Shown here piece by piece: positions 44,460 to 53,574 of a DNA stretch of 64,000 nt. Position 1 is the stretch's first letter; every line of letters starts with the position of its first letter. The notes under the pieces were generated by a model that ran no database searches, was not told the origin of the DNA, and was given only the letters and a program-made list of their open reading frames with translations. A program made the position numbers and the translations under genes. Source of the stretch: Dyadobacter luteus (GTDB taxonomy: Bacteria; Bacteroidota; Bacteroidia; Cytophagales; Spirosomataceae); the NCBI RefSeq assembly GCF_003383615.1, contig NZ_QNUL01000004.1, positions 310,001-374,000 on the forward strand. Direction: 5' to 3'.

Positions 44460-44588
44460 AAATATTTGAATATATGTAATAGGAGTGATGCTTCATTTTC
44501 ACTTTGCTGCTGTAGTGTAAGTGGTTACTCAACCGATGATGTAACCAAGAGTTATTAAATTGATATATTCAAATGTTTCGATATATCA
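44460..44588. promoter_or_regulatory. candidate ArsR operators before the efflux genes
   Basis: ATATATTCAAATGTTT (44563-44578, +) recurs with one mismatch as an inverted copy at 44460-44475. The upstream copy lies inside a larger dyad, TGATATAT (44561-44568) against ATATATCA (44581-44588). Such AT-rich TTCAA/TTGAA dyads are typical ArsR/SmtB sites. Before arsR itself there is a direct repeat ATTGATGAAT/ATTGATGTAT at 44888 and 44906. Confidence 0.55.
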
Positions 44589-44600
44589 GTTTAAAAAATT

Positions 44601-44876
44601 TTAGCTTTTAAGTGTATTTAAAAAATTAACGTACTCATCAAGTACTGTTTTATTGAGTCTGTATTTTACGTTTCTTCCTTCTTTTCCTGCTATGATCAGA
44701 TCCGCATCCGCAAGCTGTTTAACGTGGTGTGAAATGGAAGGTTGTGCCAGGTCAATAAAATCGGATATCTCATGACAGTACAAACAATCTTCTTTTTCAC
44801 GAAGCTGTTTTAGAATGGTAATCCTGCTCGGGTCGCTCAACGCTTTGGAAATTCTCTCCACTTTGCGAACATCCAT
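44601..44876 (-). CDS. ArsR/SmtB-family repressor
   Basis: A 91-residue winged-helix regulator (ALSDPSRITILKQL, recognition helix AQPSISHHVKQLADADLI, wing GKEGRNVKYRL). The metal-binding region of ArsR proteins (ELCVCDL in the alpha-3 helix) is represented by KEDCLYCHE with Cys31 and Cys34, so the protein may sense a soft metal, arsenite or thiol oxidation. It lies 155 bases upstream of the RND adaptor on the same strand and very likely controls the efflux operon and itself. Confidence 0.93.
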   Translation of the reverse strand: MDVRKVERISKALSDPSRITILKQLREKEDCLYCHEISDFIDLAQPSISHHVKQLADADLIIAGKEGRNVKYRLNKTVLDEYVNFLNTLKS

Positions 44877-45091
44877 GATTCTTATTTATTGATGAATATA
44901 AATGTATTGATGTATCTGAATTAGCTGTACTACAAATCGGTATTCAAAAAGATTCCCTGTTTTGAAAAATATTTAACAAATCTTAATTTCTTGGTTGATT
45001 TAGTTATGGAATGGCAGCCAATAGGTTTACACTTCTAGCAGATTATTGAAGGTTTTACTTTATCTTTTGGCAGAAAAATAACCTTAGTATA

Positions 45092-45655
45092 ATGATACAA
45101 GACGGTATTGCTGGACAGCTTATAGCGCTTGCTGAAAATGATTTAAGGGTCAGGGAAATACTTTTGACCGAGAACAGTTTGTCGAAAGGGTACAATCCTA
45201 AAATGGAACAAGTTCACAGACAAAATGCAGCTCAGCTCAGAGTTATCATTTCACAAATTGGCTGGCCGACACAGGCCAGAGTAGGAGAAAAGGCTAGTGA
45301 TGCCGCCTGACTCATCGCCCAGCATTCGATCGGAGAAGCAGATTTTATGAGGTATTGTTATAGTCTGATGCTCGAATCGGCATCAGATGTTAATTCTCAG
45401 AATCTTGCTTATTTACATGACCGGATCTGTTTTTTTGAGCAGAAACCTCAAAGGTTTGGTACTCAGTACGACAACGGAAATATGTATCCGGTTGAAAATG
45501 CAGCGGAGCTTAACACGCTCAGAGCGCAGATGCAATTGCCAGCTGTTGAGCCAGATAGAATTGTGGATGCAGGGTCTGTGAAGCAGATGTACTCAGATAC
45601 ACTGGAAAGTGATTCTGATTTTCAGTTATGGCGGCGTCAGGCAGGATGGATATGA
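45092..45655 (+). pseudogene. DUF6624 protein interrupted by an in-frame TGA
   Basis: Two frames, 45092-45310 and 45347-45655, are in register and read as one protein if the TGA at 45308-45310 is passed. The sequence around the stop is GEKASDAA-(stop)-LIAQHSIGEADF. Other DUF6624 proteins have Trp or a hydrophobic residue there (GEKASDAAWLIVQHA-type), and TGG to TGA is a single change. The C-terminal part keeps NLAYLHDRI and PQRFGTQYDNGN. Full length would be about 187 residues. A complete DUF6624 protein is present at 50856-51827. Function of the family is unknown. Confidence 0.75.
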
Positions 45656-45690
45656 ATGGTATTCGCGAAGCTTTTGCTATGAGGCTGTAA

Positions 45691-45951
45691 TTGTTGAATT
45701 TGAAAACAGCAGCAACACTTAAGAAGACAGATTCTCTGCAATATATTTTTCGGTATGAGGATTCTTATTTTAATGATTCTAACTGCCTTGCTATAAGTCT
45801 ATCATTATCAAGAGTACGTCAGGAATACCCTTCCGAGGTACTCTTTCCTTTCTTCTTTGGTTTACTTTCAGAAGGGATCAACAAGCAGACGCAATGCCGT
45901 TTACTTCGTATAGATTAAAATGACCTTTTTGGTCTTTTTCTCGCTACAGCA
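45691..45951 (+). pseudogene. HipA N-terminal-domain gene with in-frame stop
   Basis: The frame encodes the small HipA N-domain that Bacteroidota carry as a separate gene beside the HipA kinase. It shows YIFRYEDSYF, AISLSLSRV, LFPFFFGLLSEGINKQTQCR and LLRID. A TAA at 45916-45918 stands where homologues have Glu (KIDENDxFGLLLATA); the frame continues with NDLFGLFLATAK before similarity ends. The start at 45691 (TTG) follows an in-frame stop, so the true N-terminus is also lost. No HipA kinase or HipB antitoxin is next to it. It is a dead toxin-antitoxin remnant beside another broken gene. Confidence 0.7.
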
Positions 45952-45964
45952 AAAATGTCGCTTC

Positions 45965-46414
45965 TTAACGCGTTTTTCCACTTGGCTTTCCTACCCCTGT
46001 GTTAATCAGTGGCAGAAGGCTCTCTATAATGTAATCTGCCCATGCGTTAGAGCAGGCTGAGAAGCACTCCAGATCAGGCGTCAGGCCGATATGCGTAAAA
46101 CGGATTTCAGTCTGGTTTCCCTTTGGTGTTATATCAAAAACGATGTAAGTATTGAGCCATTCCTTTTTATCGTTGACAAAGTTGATCATACTCTCTGTTA
46201 CGAGCCATACGATTTTTTTGTCCGGCAGAAGCTCGGTTATCGTTTGGGCTGAAACATGTACTTCTCCAAAATATACCGTGAATGTATCATTCATATTGCG
46301 GGACCGGCCCTGTAGGTCTGATGTCCACCAGGACGCTACATTGTTTATGCAGTCAAACGCTACATGTGATGGGGCGTCGGCAAGAATAGTGATAGAGTAC
46401 GCTTCTTTTTTCAT
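45965..46414 (-). CDS. SRPBCC/AHSA1-type START-fold protein
   Basis: A 149-residue protein of the SRPBCC (Bet v1-like) superfamily, which binds hydrophobic ligands in a deep pocket. Family landmarks are VAFDCINNVASWWTSDLQG, ELLPDKKIVWLV and GNQTEIRFTHIGL with a long C-terminal helix (CSNAWADYIIESLLPLI). It has no signal peptide. It runs opposite to the two pseudogenes before it and shows no evident partner. Ligand and role are unknown. Confidence 0.9.
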   Translation of the reverse strand: MKKEAYSITILADAPSHVAFDCINNVASWWTSDLQGRSRNMNDTFTVYFGEVHVSAQTITELLPDKKIVWLVTESMINFVNDKKEWLNTYIVFDITPKGNQTEIRFTHIGLTPDLECFSACSNAWADYIIESLLPLINTGVGKPSGKTR

Positions 46415-46759
46415 GTTGTGTCAACGTTTGAAACTATACAAATATAGATCCCCGGCATTCAATGAAGCAGGGGGAAAACAGACATTCAGGTGGGTGTTTC
46501 CGGACAAAATTTGGCAGATAAACAGAAAGGTTAACAAATTGAAAGCAAAGTCGATACTATATGTTGATATTCTATAGAATAAAATCTATTTTATATAGAA
46601 TATTGAGATGGGTCGCTTATTCGACGTGGGTGAAAATTTTGTCATTAAGGTGTGTTATTTTGTCAATTTGCTGAATATATGGATAATGTGATCGATTCAT
46701 CACTATGTTTGCTCATGAATTAGTTATCGAAATATTTTGATAACAAAACTACCTTTTCT
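46415..46759. other. 345-base region with AT-rich dyads before the hybrid regulator
   Basis: Contains a perfect inverted repeat ATATTCTATA (46567-46576) against TATAGAATAT (46594-46603). The left arm overlaps the 12-base palindrome ATTCTATAGAAT (46569-46580). TATGTTTG at 46704-46711 fits a -7 element 49 bases before the GTG start. No ORF is supported. Confidence 0.45.
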
Positions 46760-49700
46760 GTGATACCTACTGCTTTATTTCGCCTGGTATTTCTTATCCT
46801 CTTATGTTTCTATTGTGCTGATTCGGTTAGGTCGCAGGCCTTCCGGAATCTGTCAGGAACAGAAGGTGCATCTATGTCAAATGCCAAAGCCGTGGTGCAG
46901 GACAAACAGGGATTTATGTGGTTTGCCACCTATGCCGGTTTGTTTCGCTACGATTCCCATACTTTGAAACAGTATCTACACAGTGCTGCTGATGCCAGAT
47001 CGGTATCTTCTGATATGCTCAGTGCAGTCTTTTCTGATTCAAAAGGGGACTTGTGGGTGGGTAGCAGTGGAGGACTTGACCGTTATAACCGCGAAACGGA
47101 TGACTTCACACACATCGATCATAATTTGCCAAATACAAATCCTGAACGCAATAACCAGATTTACTTTATATCTGAAGACCGCGAACATCATATCATAGTT
47201 GGTACACCATTCGGGTTGAACAAAATAGTTGTAGAAAAAAGCGGAGCAAAAGTTACCTATATCCTGCATCGTGTGTTCGAAGGGCCTAGTCAGGATATTG
47301 TCTCGGTGAGCCAGACCAGGGCAGGGGAGTTTTGGGCAGGAAGCCTTAACGGATTGGTGCACGTGCCTGCCCGGGGAGGCAAACCAAGGTTGCTCCGCAT
47401 TAATTCTTCAAATAAATCACCGCTGGTCAATCAGTTTCCTACTCAATATCTGGACGATCATAATATTATCTGGCTGGGCCCTGCCTCAGGAGGGATTGTG
47501 CAGTTTGATATCGCTACAGAGATGTTCCGTCCGATGGCCGACTTTACGGATCCTGAGGGGAACCTGCCCGTAGTGAGCAGTATTGTTGCCGATGGCAGTG
47601 GGAAGCTATGGATGGCGACACATTCGGGCCTTGCCTTATTTGACCCCGTCAGCAGGAAATCTGTCTGGTATAGAAATCAACCCGGCAATATTTACAGTCT
47701 TGCAGACAATCGTATCCAAACCATGTGTCTGGATCGCCAGGGAGGCGTGTGGCTTGGAACCCATTATTTCGGAATCAGTAACTTCTATCCGAATGCTCCG
47801 CGTTTTCTACCCTGGCCATTTACAGCAAATGGTATTTCCGATGTAAGATATGCCAATTCGTGGATGGGATTAAGCAAAGACGGCGAACTTTGGGTGATCG
47901 GAAAGGATCAAAAGAAGTTGCATTTTTTTGATCCTGATGGTATCACTGCTCAGTCTTATGATCTGCGGCTAAAATCATCCACTGATTATTACCGCTTCTA
48001 TATTGACGGAGATGATATGCTATGGGCCGCAGGCAATTCTATGCTTACGAGCTATAACCTGAAAACCTACGCCTACCAGAATTATCCCACAGCGATTGAA
48101 GGTCAGCAGGAACTCGAAGACGGCAGAGTACACGATATGCTTGAAGATAGTCAAGGCAGATTCTGGTTGATAGGCACATTCGGAGCACTGCTTTTTAACA
48201 AAGAAACCGGACGGTTCAAAAAACACAGATCAGTAAGTTATGCCCATAGTGTTCTTGAAGATTCTCACAAGAATATCTGGGTAGGTGGTGGCGATGAGGC
48301 CTACGTGCTGAAATCAGATACAGCAGATTTTGAAATGTTGGTCACCGACAAAAGCAGGGGTGCTGGTAACTTTGCCTCTGTGTGGAAGTTAGCTGAGGAC
48401 AAGTCAGGCAGGATATGGGCCGTTACCCGGCAGGGATTACAATATTACGACTCTAAATCCGGTCAGTTTAAATTAGATCAGAGAGTAGGCCTTTCCAAAA
48501 TTGAGGATATACAAATTGATCATGGAGGCTATTTGTGGCTGGCTACCGAAGCTGCTTTAACCAGATATCATCCTGATAAAATGTCTTTGCAGACCTACAG
48601 TTATCAGGATGGTCTTCCATTCAACGGAATTTCACGCCCTGCTTCCAGTGTTCAGCTTAATACAGGAAAATTATATTTTACGACAAACAAAGGAATTTTT
48701 CAATTCTCACCTAATGAGTTTAAAGTGCGAAGCAGCGTTTCGCCAGTCATTTTTACATCTTTGAAATTATCAGATCGGCTTGTCAAAGCAGATGATGAAA
48801 CAGGCATTCTTTCCAAAACCCTGGATAAGACGTCAAGTATCACTTTGAAGCATGATCAGAATATATTCTCTGTCGATTTTGCGCTACTGAGCTTTCCCAG
48901 ATCTGAAAGGAACCGGTATGCCTATAAGCTTGAAGGTTTTGATGACAACTGGACCTACACCAATAAGCAGTCTGTTACCTATATGAACCTGCCGCCGGGT
49001 AGTTACGTACTAACCATAAGCGCTTCCAACGGAGACGGCTACTGGATGAAAACAACCAGACAGCTGAATATCCGGGTGCTTCCTCCTTGGTGGTTATCCT
49101 GGTATGCATATGGGGCTTATTTGCTAATTGCTGCCGCAAGTATATTTTTGATAACCCGCTTTCTTTGGCTACGGACAACGCTGAGAAAGGAGAACGAATT
49201 TTACCAGGCCAAGCTCGACTTTTTCACAAACATTTCTCACGAGATACGTACGCATTTGTCTCTGATCATTGGTCCTTTGGAAAAAGCCTATGGCTCGATT
49301 ACGGAAAATACCACGACAAAGAAGCATCTGAATTATGCACGCGACAACTCTGGTAAACTGATGCAGTTAGTAGATGAGCTTCTTGATTTTCGTAAAATTC
49401 AGAATGGGAGTGTCAGGCTTCAGGTTCATCAGTACAATCTTGTCAAAATCTTAAAAAGCGTACTCTCGTCTTTTGAGCACCTGGCTGCCGAAAAAGGAAT
49501 CAGCACAAGTTTTAATTACCCTGACGGTTTGCCGGGACTATGGTTTGATCTGAGTCAGCTGCAGAAGGTATTTTATAATCTTTTAAGTAACGCATACAAA
49601 TTTACAGCTGAGACAGGACATGTGTCCGTAGATATTACTCAACTGGCAGATCAGGTCTTTGTCAGTGTTACAGATAACGGGAAAGGTATTGCCGAAAAGG

Positions 49701-50773
49701 ACCTGGCGCACTTGTTTACAAACTTCTTTCAGGCAGCCGGCAGCAGCTCACAGAAAGGTTATGGCATCGGTCTGGCCCTTGCAAAGCAGATTGTAGATAT
49801 GCACAAAGGTGGCCTTTCGGTTGAAAGTCGCCCCGAATCTGCTTCTGAGGCTGGTCATACTACCTTCAGGGTGAGGCTACAGACTGGCCGGGAGCATTAC
49901 CGTGAAGAGCAACTCGGGAAGGATCTGCCACAGGTAGCATCATTTGCACCGGGCAGTACCCACGGAGTTGAAAAAGAACACACCTTAACAACTGCCAAGT
50001 CGCAGACTGTACTGCTAATAGAAGATAACGACGAGCTGAGATTATTTGAGAGGGATCTTTTAGAAGAGCATTATAACGTTTTGGAAGCAGCCAATGGAGC
50101 AGAAGGTTTAAAAATGGCTTTTGAACATCTTCCTGATCTTGTTTTGTGTGATGTGATGATGCCTGAATTGAGTGGTGTACAAGTTTGTGAGTTAATCAAA
50201 GCTGATCTGCGAACCTGTCATATACCGGTTATTTTATTGACAGCACGTACTGCGCTGCCACAGGTTCTGGAGGGGCTTCAGGCTGGTGCGGATGACTACC
50301 TGGTCAAACCTTTTGATCCGGCTGTGCTGAATCTGAAAATAAGTAATGCGATTCGGGTCAGAGAAGAGCTCAGGCGCTATTATAACCGTTCTTTGGTATT
50401 TCCAGATAATGAGCAGCCGATACAAGGCCAGGATAGTGAGCTGATCTCCAAACTGCGCGAACTGGTACTAAACAATCTGTCTGATGCTGATTTTGGCGTT
50501 CAGCAAATGTCGGTTCAGGTAGGGATGAGTGTTTCGGTACTGTACCGAAAGCTTCGGGCGCTGACAGGCACAACAATCAACGACTTTGTGAAGACCATCA
50601 GAATGCAAAGGGCATTGCATCTCATAGAGTCGGGACATTATCAGGTGAGCGAAGTGGCTATGCAGGTGGGTTTTGAGGATGTCAAGTATTTCAGTAAAGA
50701 ATTTAGAAAAGTGCATGGGAAAACCCCTAGCCAGTTCAAAGGGCAGCCGGGCAAACCACTGATCTCTGAATAG
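46760..50773 (+). CDS. hybrid two-component system regulator (HTCS)
   Basis: A 1337-residue fusion of sensor, kinase, receiver and DNA-binding domains, typical for glycan-sensing regulators in Bacteroidota. A signal peptide precedes propeller repeats (VVQDKQGFMWFATYAGLFRY and similar, to about residue 690), a Y_Y_Y domain (YAYKLEGFDDNWTY) and a membrane helix at about 778-803. The kinase has His826 in FFTNISHEIRTHLSLI and an ATPase domain (SNAYKFTAE, GYGIGLALAKQIV). The receiver phosphoacceptor is near Asp1130 (LVLCDVMMPELSG); the AraC domain covers about 1225-1320. GTG at 46760 is the start. It probably controls the nearby GH28/GH20 locus, though a LacI gene lies closer. Confidence 0.94.
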   Translation: MIPTALFRLVFLILLCFYCADSVRSQAFRNLSGTEGASMSNAKAVVQDKQGFMWFATYAGLFRYDSHTLKQYLHSAADARSVSSDMLSAVFSDSKGDLWVGSSGGLDRYNRETDDFTHIDHNLPNTNPERNNQIYFISEDREHHIIVGTPFGLNKIVVEKSGAKVTYILHRVFEGPSQDIVSVSQTRAGEFWAGSLNGLVHVPARGGKPRLLRINSSNKSPLVNQFPTQYLDDHNIIWLGPASGGIVQFDIATEMFRPMADFTDPEGNLPVVSSIVADGSGKLWMATHSGLALFDPVSRKSVWYRNQPGNIYSLADNRIQTMCLDRQGGVWLGTHYFGISNFYPNAPRFLPWPFTANGISDVRYANSWMGLSKDGELWVIGKDQKKLHFFDPDGITAQSYDLRLKSSTDYYRFYIDGDDMLWAAGNSMLTSYNLKTYAYQNYPTAIEGQQELEDGRVHDMLEDSQGRFWLIGTFGALLFNKETGRFKKHRSVSYAHSVLEDSHKNIWVGGGDEAYVLKSDTADFEMLVTDKSRGAGNFASVWKLAEDKSGRIWAVTRQGLQYYDSKSGQFKLDQRVGLSKIEDIQIDHGGYLWLATEAALTRYHPDKMSLQTYSYQDGLPFNGISRPASSVQLNTGKLYFTTNKGIFQFSPNEFKVRSSVSPVIFTSLKLSDRLVKADDETGILSKTLDKTSSITLKHDQNIFSVDFALLSFPRSERNRYAYKLEGFDDNWTYTNKQSVTYMNLPPGSYVLTISASNGDGYWMKTTRQLNIRVLPPWWLSWYAYGAYLLIAAASIFLITRFLWLRTTLRKENEFYQAKLDFFTNISHEIRTHLSLIIGPLEKAYGSITENTTTKKHLNYARDNSGKLMQLVDELLDFRKIQNGSVRLQVHQYNLVKILKSVLSSFEHLAAEKGISTSFNYPDGLPGLWFDLSQLQKVFYNLLSNAYKFTAETGHVSVDITQLADQVFVSVTDNGKGIAEKDLAHLFTNFFQAAGSSSQKGYGIGLALAKQIVDMHKGGLSVESRPESASEAGHTTFRVRLQTGREHYREEQLGKDLPQVASFAPGSTHGVEKEHTLTTAKSQTVLLIEDNDELRLFERDLLEEHYNVLEAANGAEGLKMAFEHLPDLVLCDVMMPELSGVQVCELIKADLRTCHIPVILLTARTALPQVLEGLQAGADDYLVKPFDPAVLNLKISNAIRVREELRRYYNRSLVFPDNEQPIQGQDSELISKLRELVLNNLSDADFGVQQMSVQVGMSVSVLYRKLRALTGTTINDFVKTIRMQRALHLIESGHYQVSEVAMQVGFEDVKYFSKEFRKVHGKTPSQFKGQPGKPLISE

Positions 50774-50855
50774 CGCTTTATCAATTTATTTGTTACTTTT
50801 CGGATCTGTAAACCGGTTAATTGTCTGTATTGTAGCGCGCCAAAGTAAGATACCC

Positions 50856-51827
50856 ATGAGAACCATTCTGTATACGATTCTTTTTTTTACTAGCTTTTCC
50901 GTGCTCGCTCAGAAGAGTAATTTACAGCAGTATTACAAAATTGCAGCGGCCGCTCAGGATCTGTACAATCAACAGAATTATCAGAGCTCGGTAGATTTAT
51001 ACAAACAGGCATTTGAAATCAAGAAGGATAGCCGTTATGATCTGTATAATGCGGCCTGCTCAGCGGCTCTGGCAATGCAAAATGATCTGGCATTAGAATG
51101 GCTGCGGCAGGCGTTCGATAATGGCTACACCAATATCAGCCATGTAAAACAAGATGCCGATTTAAAAGGTCTTCACAGCTTGAAACAGTACCAGGCTCTG
51201 TTAAAGCTCATGCAGGCAAAAGTTGACCAGATCGAGGCAGGATATGACAAACCTTTGCAAAAGAAACTGCTGGCTATCTTCGAACAGGATCAAAAGTATC
51301 GTCTCCAAAGTGATCAGGTAGGCAAGCAGCATGGATATGAATCAAAAGAAATGGATGCGTTGTGGAAGACCATTGAGCATCTGGATAGCATCAATTTAAT
51401 CAAGGTTGTCTCAATACTGGATAAAGCAGGTTGGACTGGGCCCGAGCAGGTAGGACCACAGGCTAACTCGGCTCTTTTTCTGGTGATTCAGCATGCTGAT
51501 CTTCCCACGCAGCAAAAGTACCTGCCTATGATGCGGCAGGCTGTCGCGTCGGGCAAAGCTCAGTCCGCAGAACTGGCTCTTTTAGAGGACAGGGTCGCTT
51601 TAGGAGAAAAAAGGCTGCAGATTTATGGAAGTCAGATTGGTGAAGATAGTACGGGTTTGGCGTATGTACTTCCCATGCAGGATCCAGACAATGTTGATGT
51701 GCGAAGAGCGGACATGGGACTGGGGCCTATAGAGTTTTACCTTAAGAACTGGGATGTTAAGTGGGATACTGTGGAATACAAAAAACTGCTTCCAGCGCTA
51801 AAAAGAAAAGAGGGGATAACTGACTAG
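50856..51827 (+). CDS. DUF6624 protein with TPR-like N-domain, exported
   Basis: A 323-residue protein. ATG 50856 gives a signal peptide (LYTILFFTSFSVLAQ); the open frame reaches 50790 but without a plausible leader. A TPR-like helical region (YNQQNYQSSVDLYKQAFEIK, YDLYNAACSAALAMQND) is followed by the DUF6624 domain: GWTGPEQVGPQANSALFLVI, QHADLPTQQKYLPMM and KRLQIYGSQIGEDSTG. It starts 82 bases after the HTCS gene on the same strand. The domain's biochemical role is unknown; it is the intact counterpart of the pseudogene at 45092. Confidence 0.88.
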   Translation: MRTILYTILFFTSFSVLAQKSNLQQYYKIAAAAQDLYNQQNYQSSVDLYKQAFEIKKDSRYDLYNAACSAALAMQNDLALEWLRQAFDNGYTNISHVKQDADLKGLHSLKQYQALLKLMQAKVDQIEAGYDKPLQKKLLAIFEQDQKYRLQSDQVGKQHGYESKEMDALWKTIEHLDSINLIKVVSILDKAGWTGPEQVGPQANSALFLVIQHADLPTQQKYLPMMRQAVASGKAQSAELALLEDRVALGEKRLQIYGSQIGEDSTGLAYVLPMQDPDNVDVRRADMGLGPIEFYLKNWDVKWDTVEYKKLLPALKRKEGITD

Positions 51828-51953
51828 GCAAACGTGCTGATTGGGATTGTTGTCAATGTCAGATTTTGGATAATGATAAGTGGTCGCGATCATTCAACTC
51901 AGATATGTCTTTGATTGCATATATTTGAGGCTCATTTTATATTGCCAGCAACC

Positions 51954-53027
51954 GTGGAGCAGAAAGAAGACAACCTGTTATCAGGTGTGAAGGAAATTGC
52001 CAGAAGAGCAAAAGTCTCCAGAGCAACAGTGGATAGAGTTATCCATAACCGGCCAGGGGTTTCAAAAAAAACCAAGGACCGTATCACAGCTATTATTGAA
52101 GAACTCGATTATCAACCTAATGTACTCGCTCAACGGTTGGCGCTTGCATCAAGGGGAATTGTCAAACTGGCAGTACTTCTACCCGGCGTATCGGAAGAAA
52201 CAGAATACTGGAAAGCACCTCTGGAGGGCATTAGCAGAGCGGAAGCAGAAATCAAACAGTATGGAGTACAGGTCGACTACTATTTCTTCGATCAGAATGA
52301 TAAAGCTGTATTCGCCCGGCAGGTGCAGCTGATTATTGACAACGGAGCGGATGGGGTACTGATCACTCCCACATTTGAGCCAGAATCGATAAAACTCCTG
52401 GCTCATTGCAAGGCGCATACGATCCCGTGTGTGCTGATGAACTCAGACGTCGCAGGTCAGCAAAGACTCTGCTATATTGGCCCTGAGCTCTTTGAAAGTG
52501 GGTATCTATCAGCCCAGCTGGTCGATTACTGTCTTAAAGAAGATCAGAAGGTGCTTGTAGTCAATATCGCAAGGGAAATTGAGAATAATGCGGCCATTAT
52601 CCGAAAGCAAGAGGGCTTTCTTGCCTATTTTGACAAGAAGCTTTCAAAGGATTTATTGGTAAGTTTTAACAGTACCGATACTGATTACGAATCTGTTGCC
52701 GAAAAGCTGAATGTTGTTTTAGAAACTCAGAAGCAAATTGGAGTTATCTATGTTACAAATTCGCGTGTTTCACTGGTTGCCAGGTGGCTGGAATCAGTAA
52801 GCCGGAAAGATATCATTCTGATGGGATATGACTATCTGAGAAGTAATATTGAGTTTCTTAAAAGAGGAGTGATTGACTTTCTGATTTGTGAAAAGCCTCA
52901 GGAGCAGGGCTACCGCAGTGTGATGACGCTGTTTCAATTTTTAGTATTCTCAACTCAGGTTAAAGAGGATTATCTGATGCCAATCGATATTATCACCAGC
53001 GCAAACTATAAATTCTATCGAAATTAA
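51954..53027 (+). CDS. LacI-family transcription regulator
   Basis: A regulator of about 357 residues with an N-terminal LacI helix-turn-helix (GVKEIARRAKVSRATVDRVI and hinge YQPNVLAQRLA) and a periplasmic-binding-protein-like sensor (LAVLLPGVSEETEYWKAPLE; ILMGYDYLRSNIEFLKRG). GTG 51954 fits the short N-terminus typical of the family; TTG 51942 or 51915 would add 4 or 13 residues. It stands upstream of the GH28-GH20 locus on the same strand, separated only by a DUF1810 gene. The two ACGTrCCCGGTA sites before the GH28 gene are good candidates for its operators. Confidence 0.88.
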   Translation: MEQKEDNLLSGVKEIARRAKVSRATVDRVIHNRPGVSKKTKDRITAIIEELDYQPNVLAQRLALASRGIVKLAVLLPGVSEETEYWKAPLEGISRAEAEIKQYGVQVDYYFFDQNDKAVFARQVQLIIDNGADGVLITPTFEPESIKLLAHCKAHTIPCVLMNSDVAGQQRLCYIGPELFESGYLSAQLVDYCLKEDQKVLVVNIAREIENNAAIIRKQEGFLAYFDKKLSKDLLVSFNSTDTDYESVAEKLNVVLETQKQIGVIYVTNSRVSLVARWLESVSRKDIILMGYDYLRSNIEFLKRGVIDFLICEKPQEQGYRSVMTLFQFLVFSTQVKEDYLMPIDIITSANYKFYRN

Positions 53028-53148
53028 CTTGCCAGTACCAGGAATTACAAAACTGATTGTAAAATATTAAAAGAGGCGAGCTGAAAGTGCAATGGAATGA
53101 AATTTGATGGGGCTGATTATAAAACTCAACCAAACCAGATTTACTTTC

Positions 53149-53574
53149 ATGGAACAGCAAAACATACTCAAATTTCTGGCAATACAGGAGCGGGATTATC
53201 TCAGGGCATTGGCTGAAATAAAAGCCGGTAGTAAACAAGGGCACTGGATGTGGTATATTTTCCCGCAGATCTCAGGGCTTGGAACAAGCATCAACGCCGT
53301 GCAATACGCTATTGAAGATCTGGGGCATGCCACTGAATATTTATCGCATCCGGTTCTTGGCCCAAGACTTATCGAAATAAGTAATGCTTTACTGAGCGTT
53401 GAGCATAAATCTGCAAATCAGATTATGGGAAGTCCTGACGATCTGAAGCTGAGATCATCTATGACCCTGTTCAGCAGCGTGCAGCGAGCCGATGAGGTCT
53501 TTCAAAAGGTTCTTGATAAATACTTCGACGGAAAACCAGACAGCAGAACACTTAACTTGATCGGCAAATCGTGA
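53149..53574 (+). CDS. DUF1810 family protein
   Basis: A 141-residue protein of the DUF1810 family. The signature is the stretch from about 20: YLRALAEIKAGSKQGHWMWY, IFPQISGLGTS and YAIEDLGHATEYLSHPVLGP, followed by DDLKLRSSMTLFSSV near 105. The ATG at 53149 is the usual start (MEQQNILKFLAIQERDY); an upstream TTG/ATG at 53104 would add 15 unconserved residues. It is small, soluble and of unknown function. Its position between LacI and GH28 is probably incidental. Confidence 0.9.
   Translation: MEQQNILKFLAIQERDYLRALAEIKAGSKQGHWMWYIFPQISGLGTSINAVQYAIEDLGHATEYLSHPVLGPRLIEISNALLSVEHKSANQIMGSPDDLKLRSSMTLFSSVQRADEVFQKVLDKYFDGKPDSRTLNLIGKS

Noticed and set aside
45308..45310. Recoding of TGA as tryptophan
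   Set aside because: TGA is used as a normal stop by many intact genes in the window (for example 38216-38218 and 63271-63273), so a nonsense mutation is simpler.
45000..46000. Insertion sequence causing the pseudogene cluster
   Set aside because: No transposase, terminal inverted repeats or target duplication could be seen.
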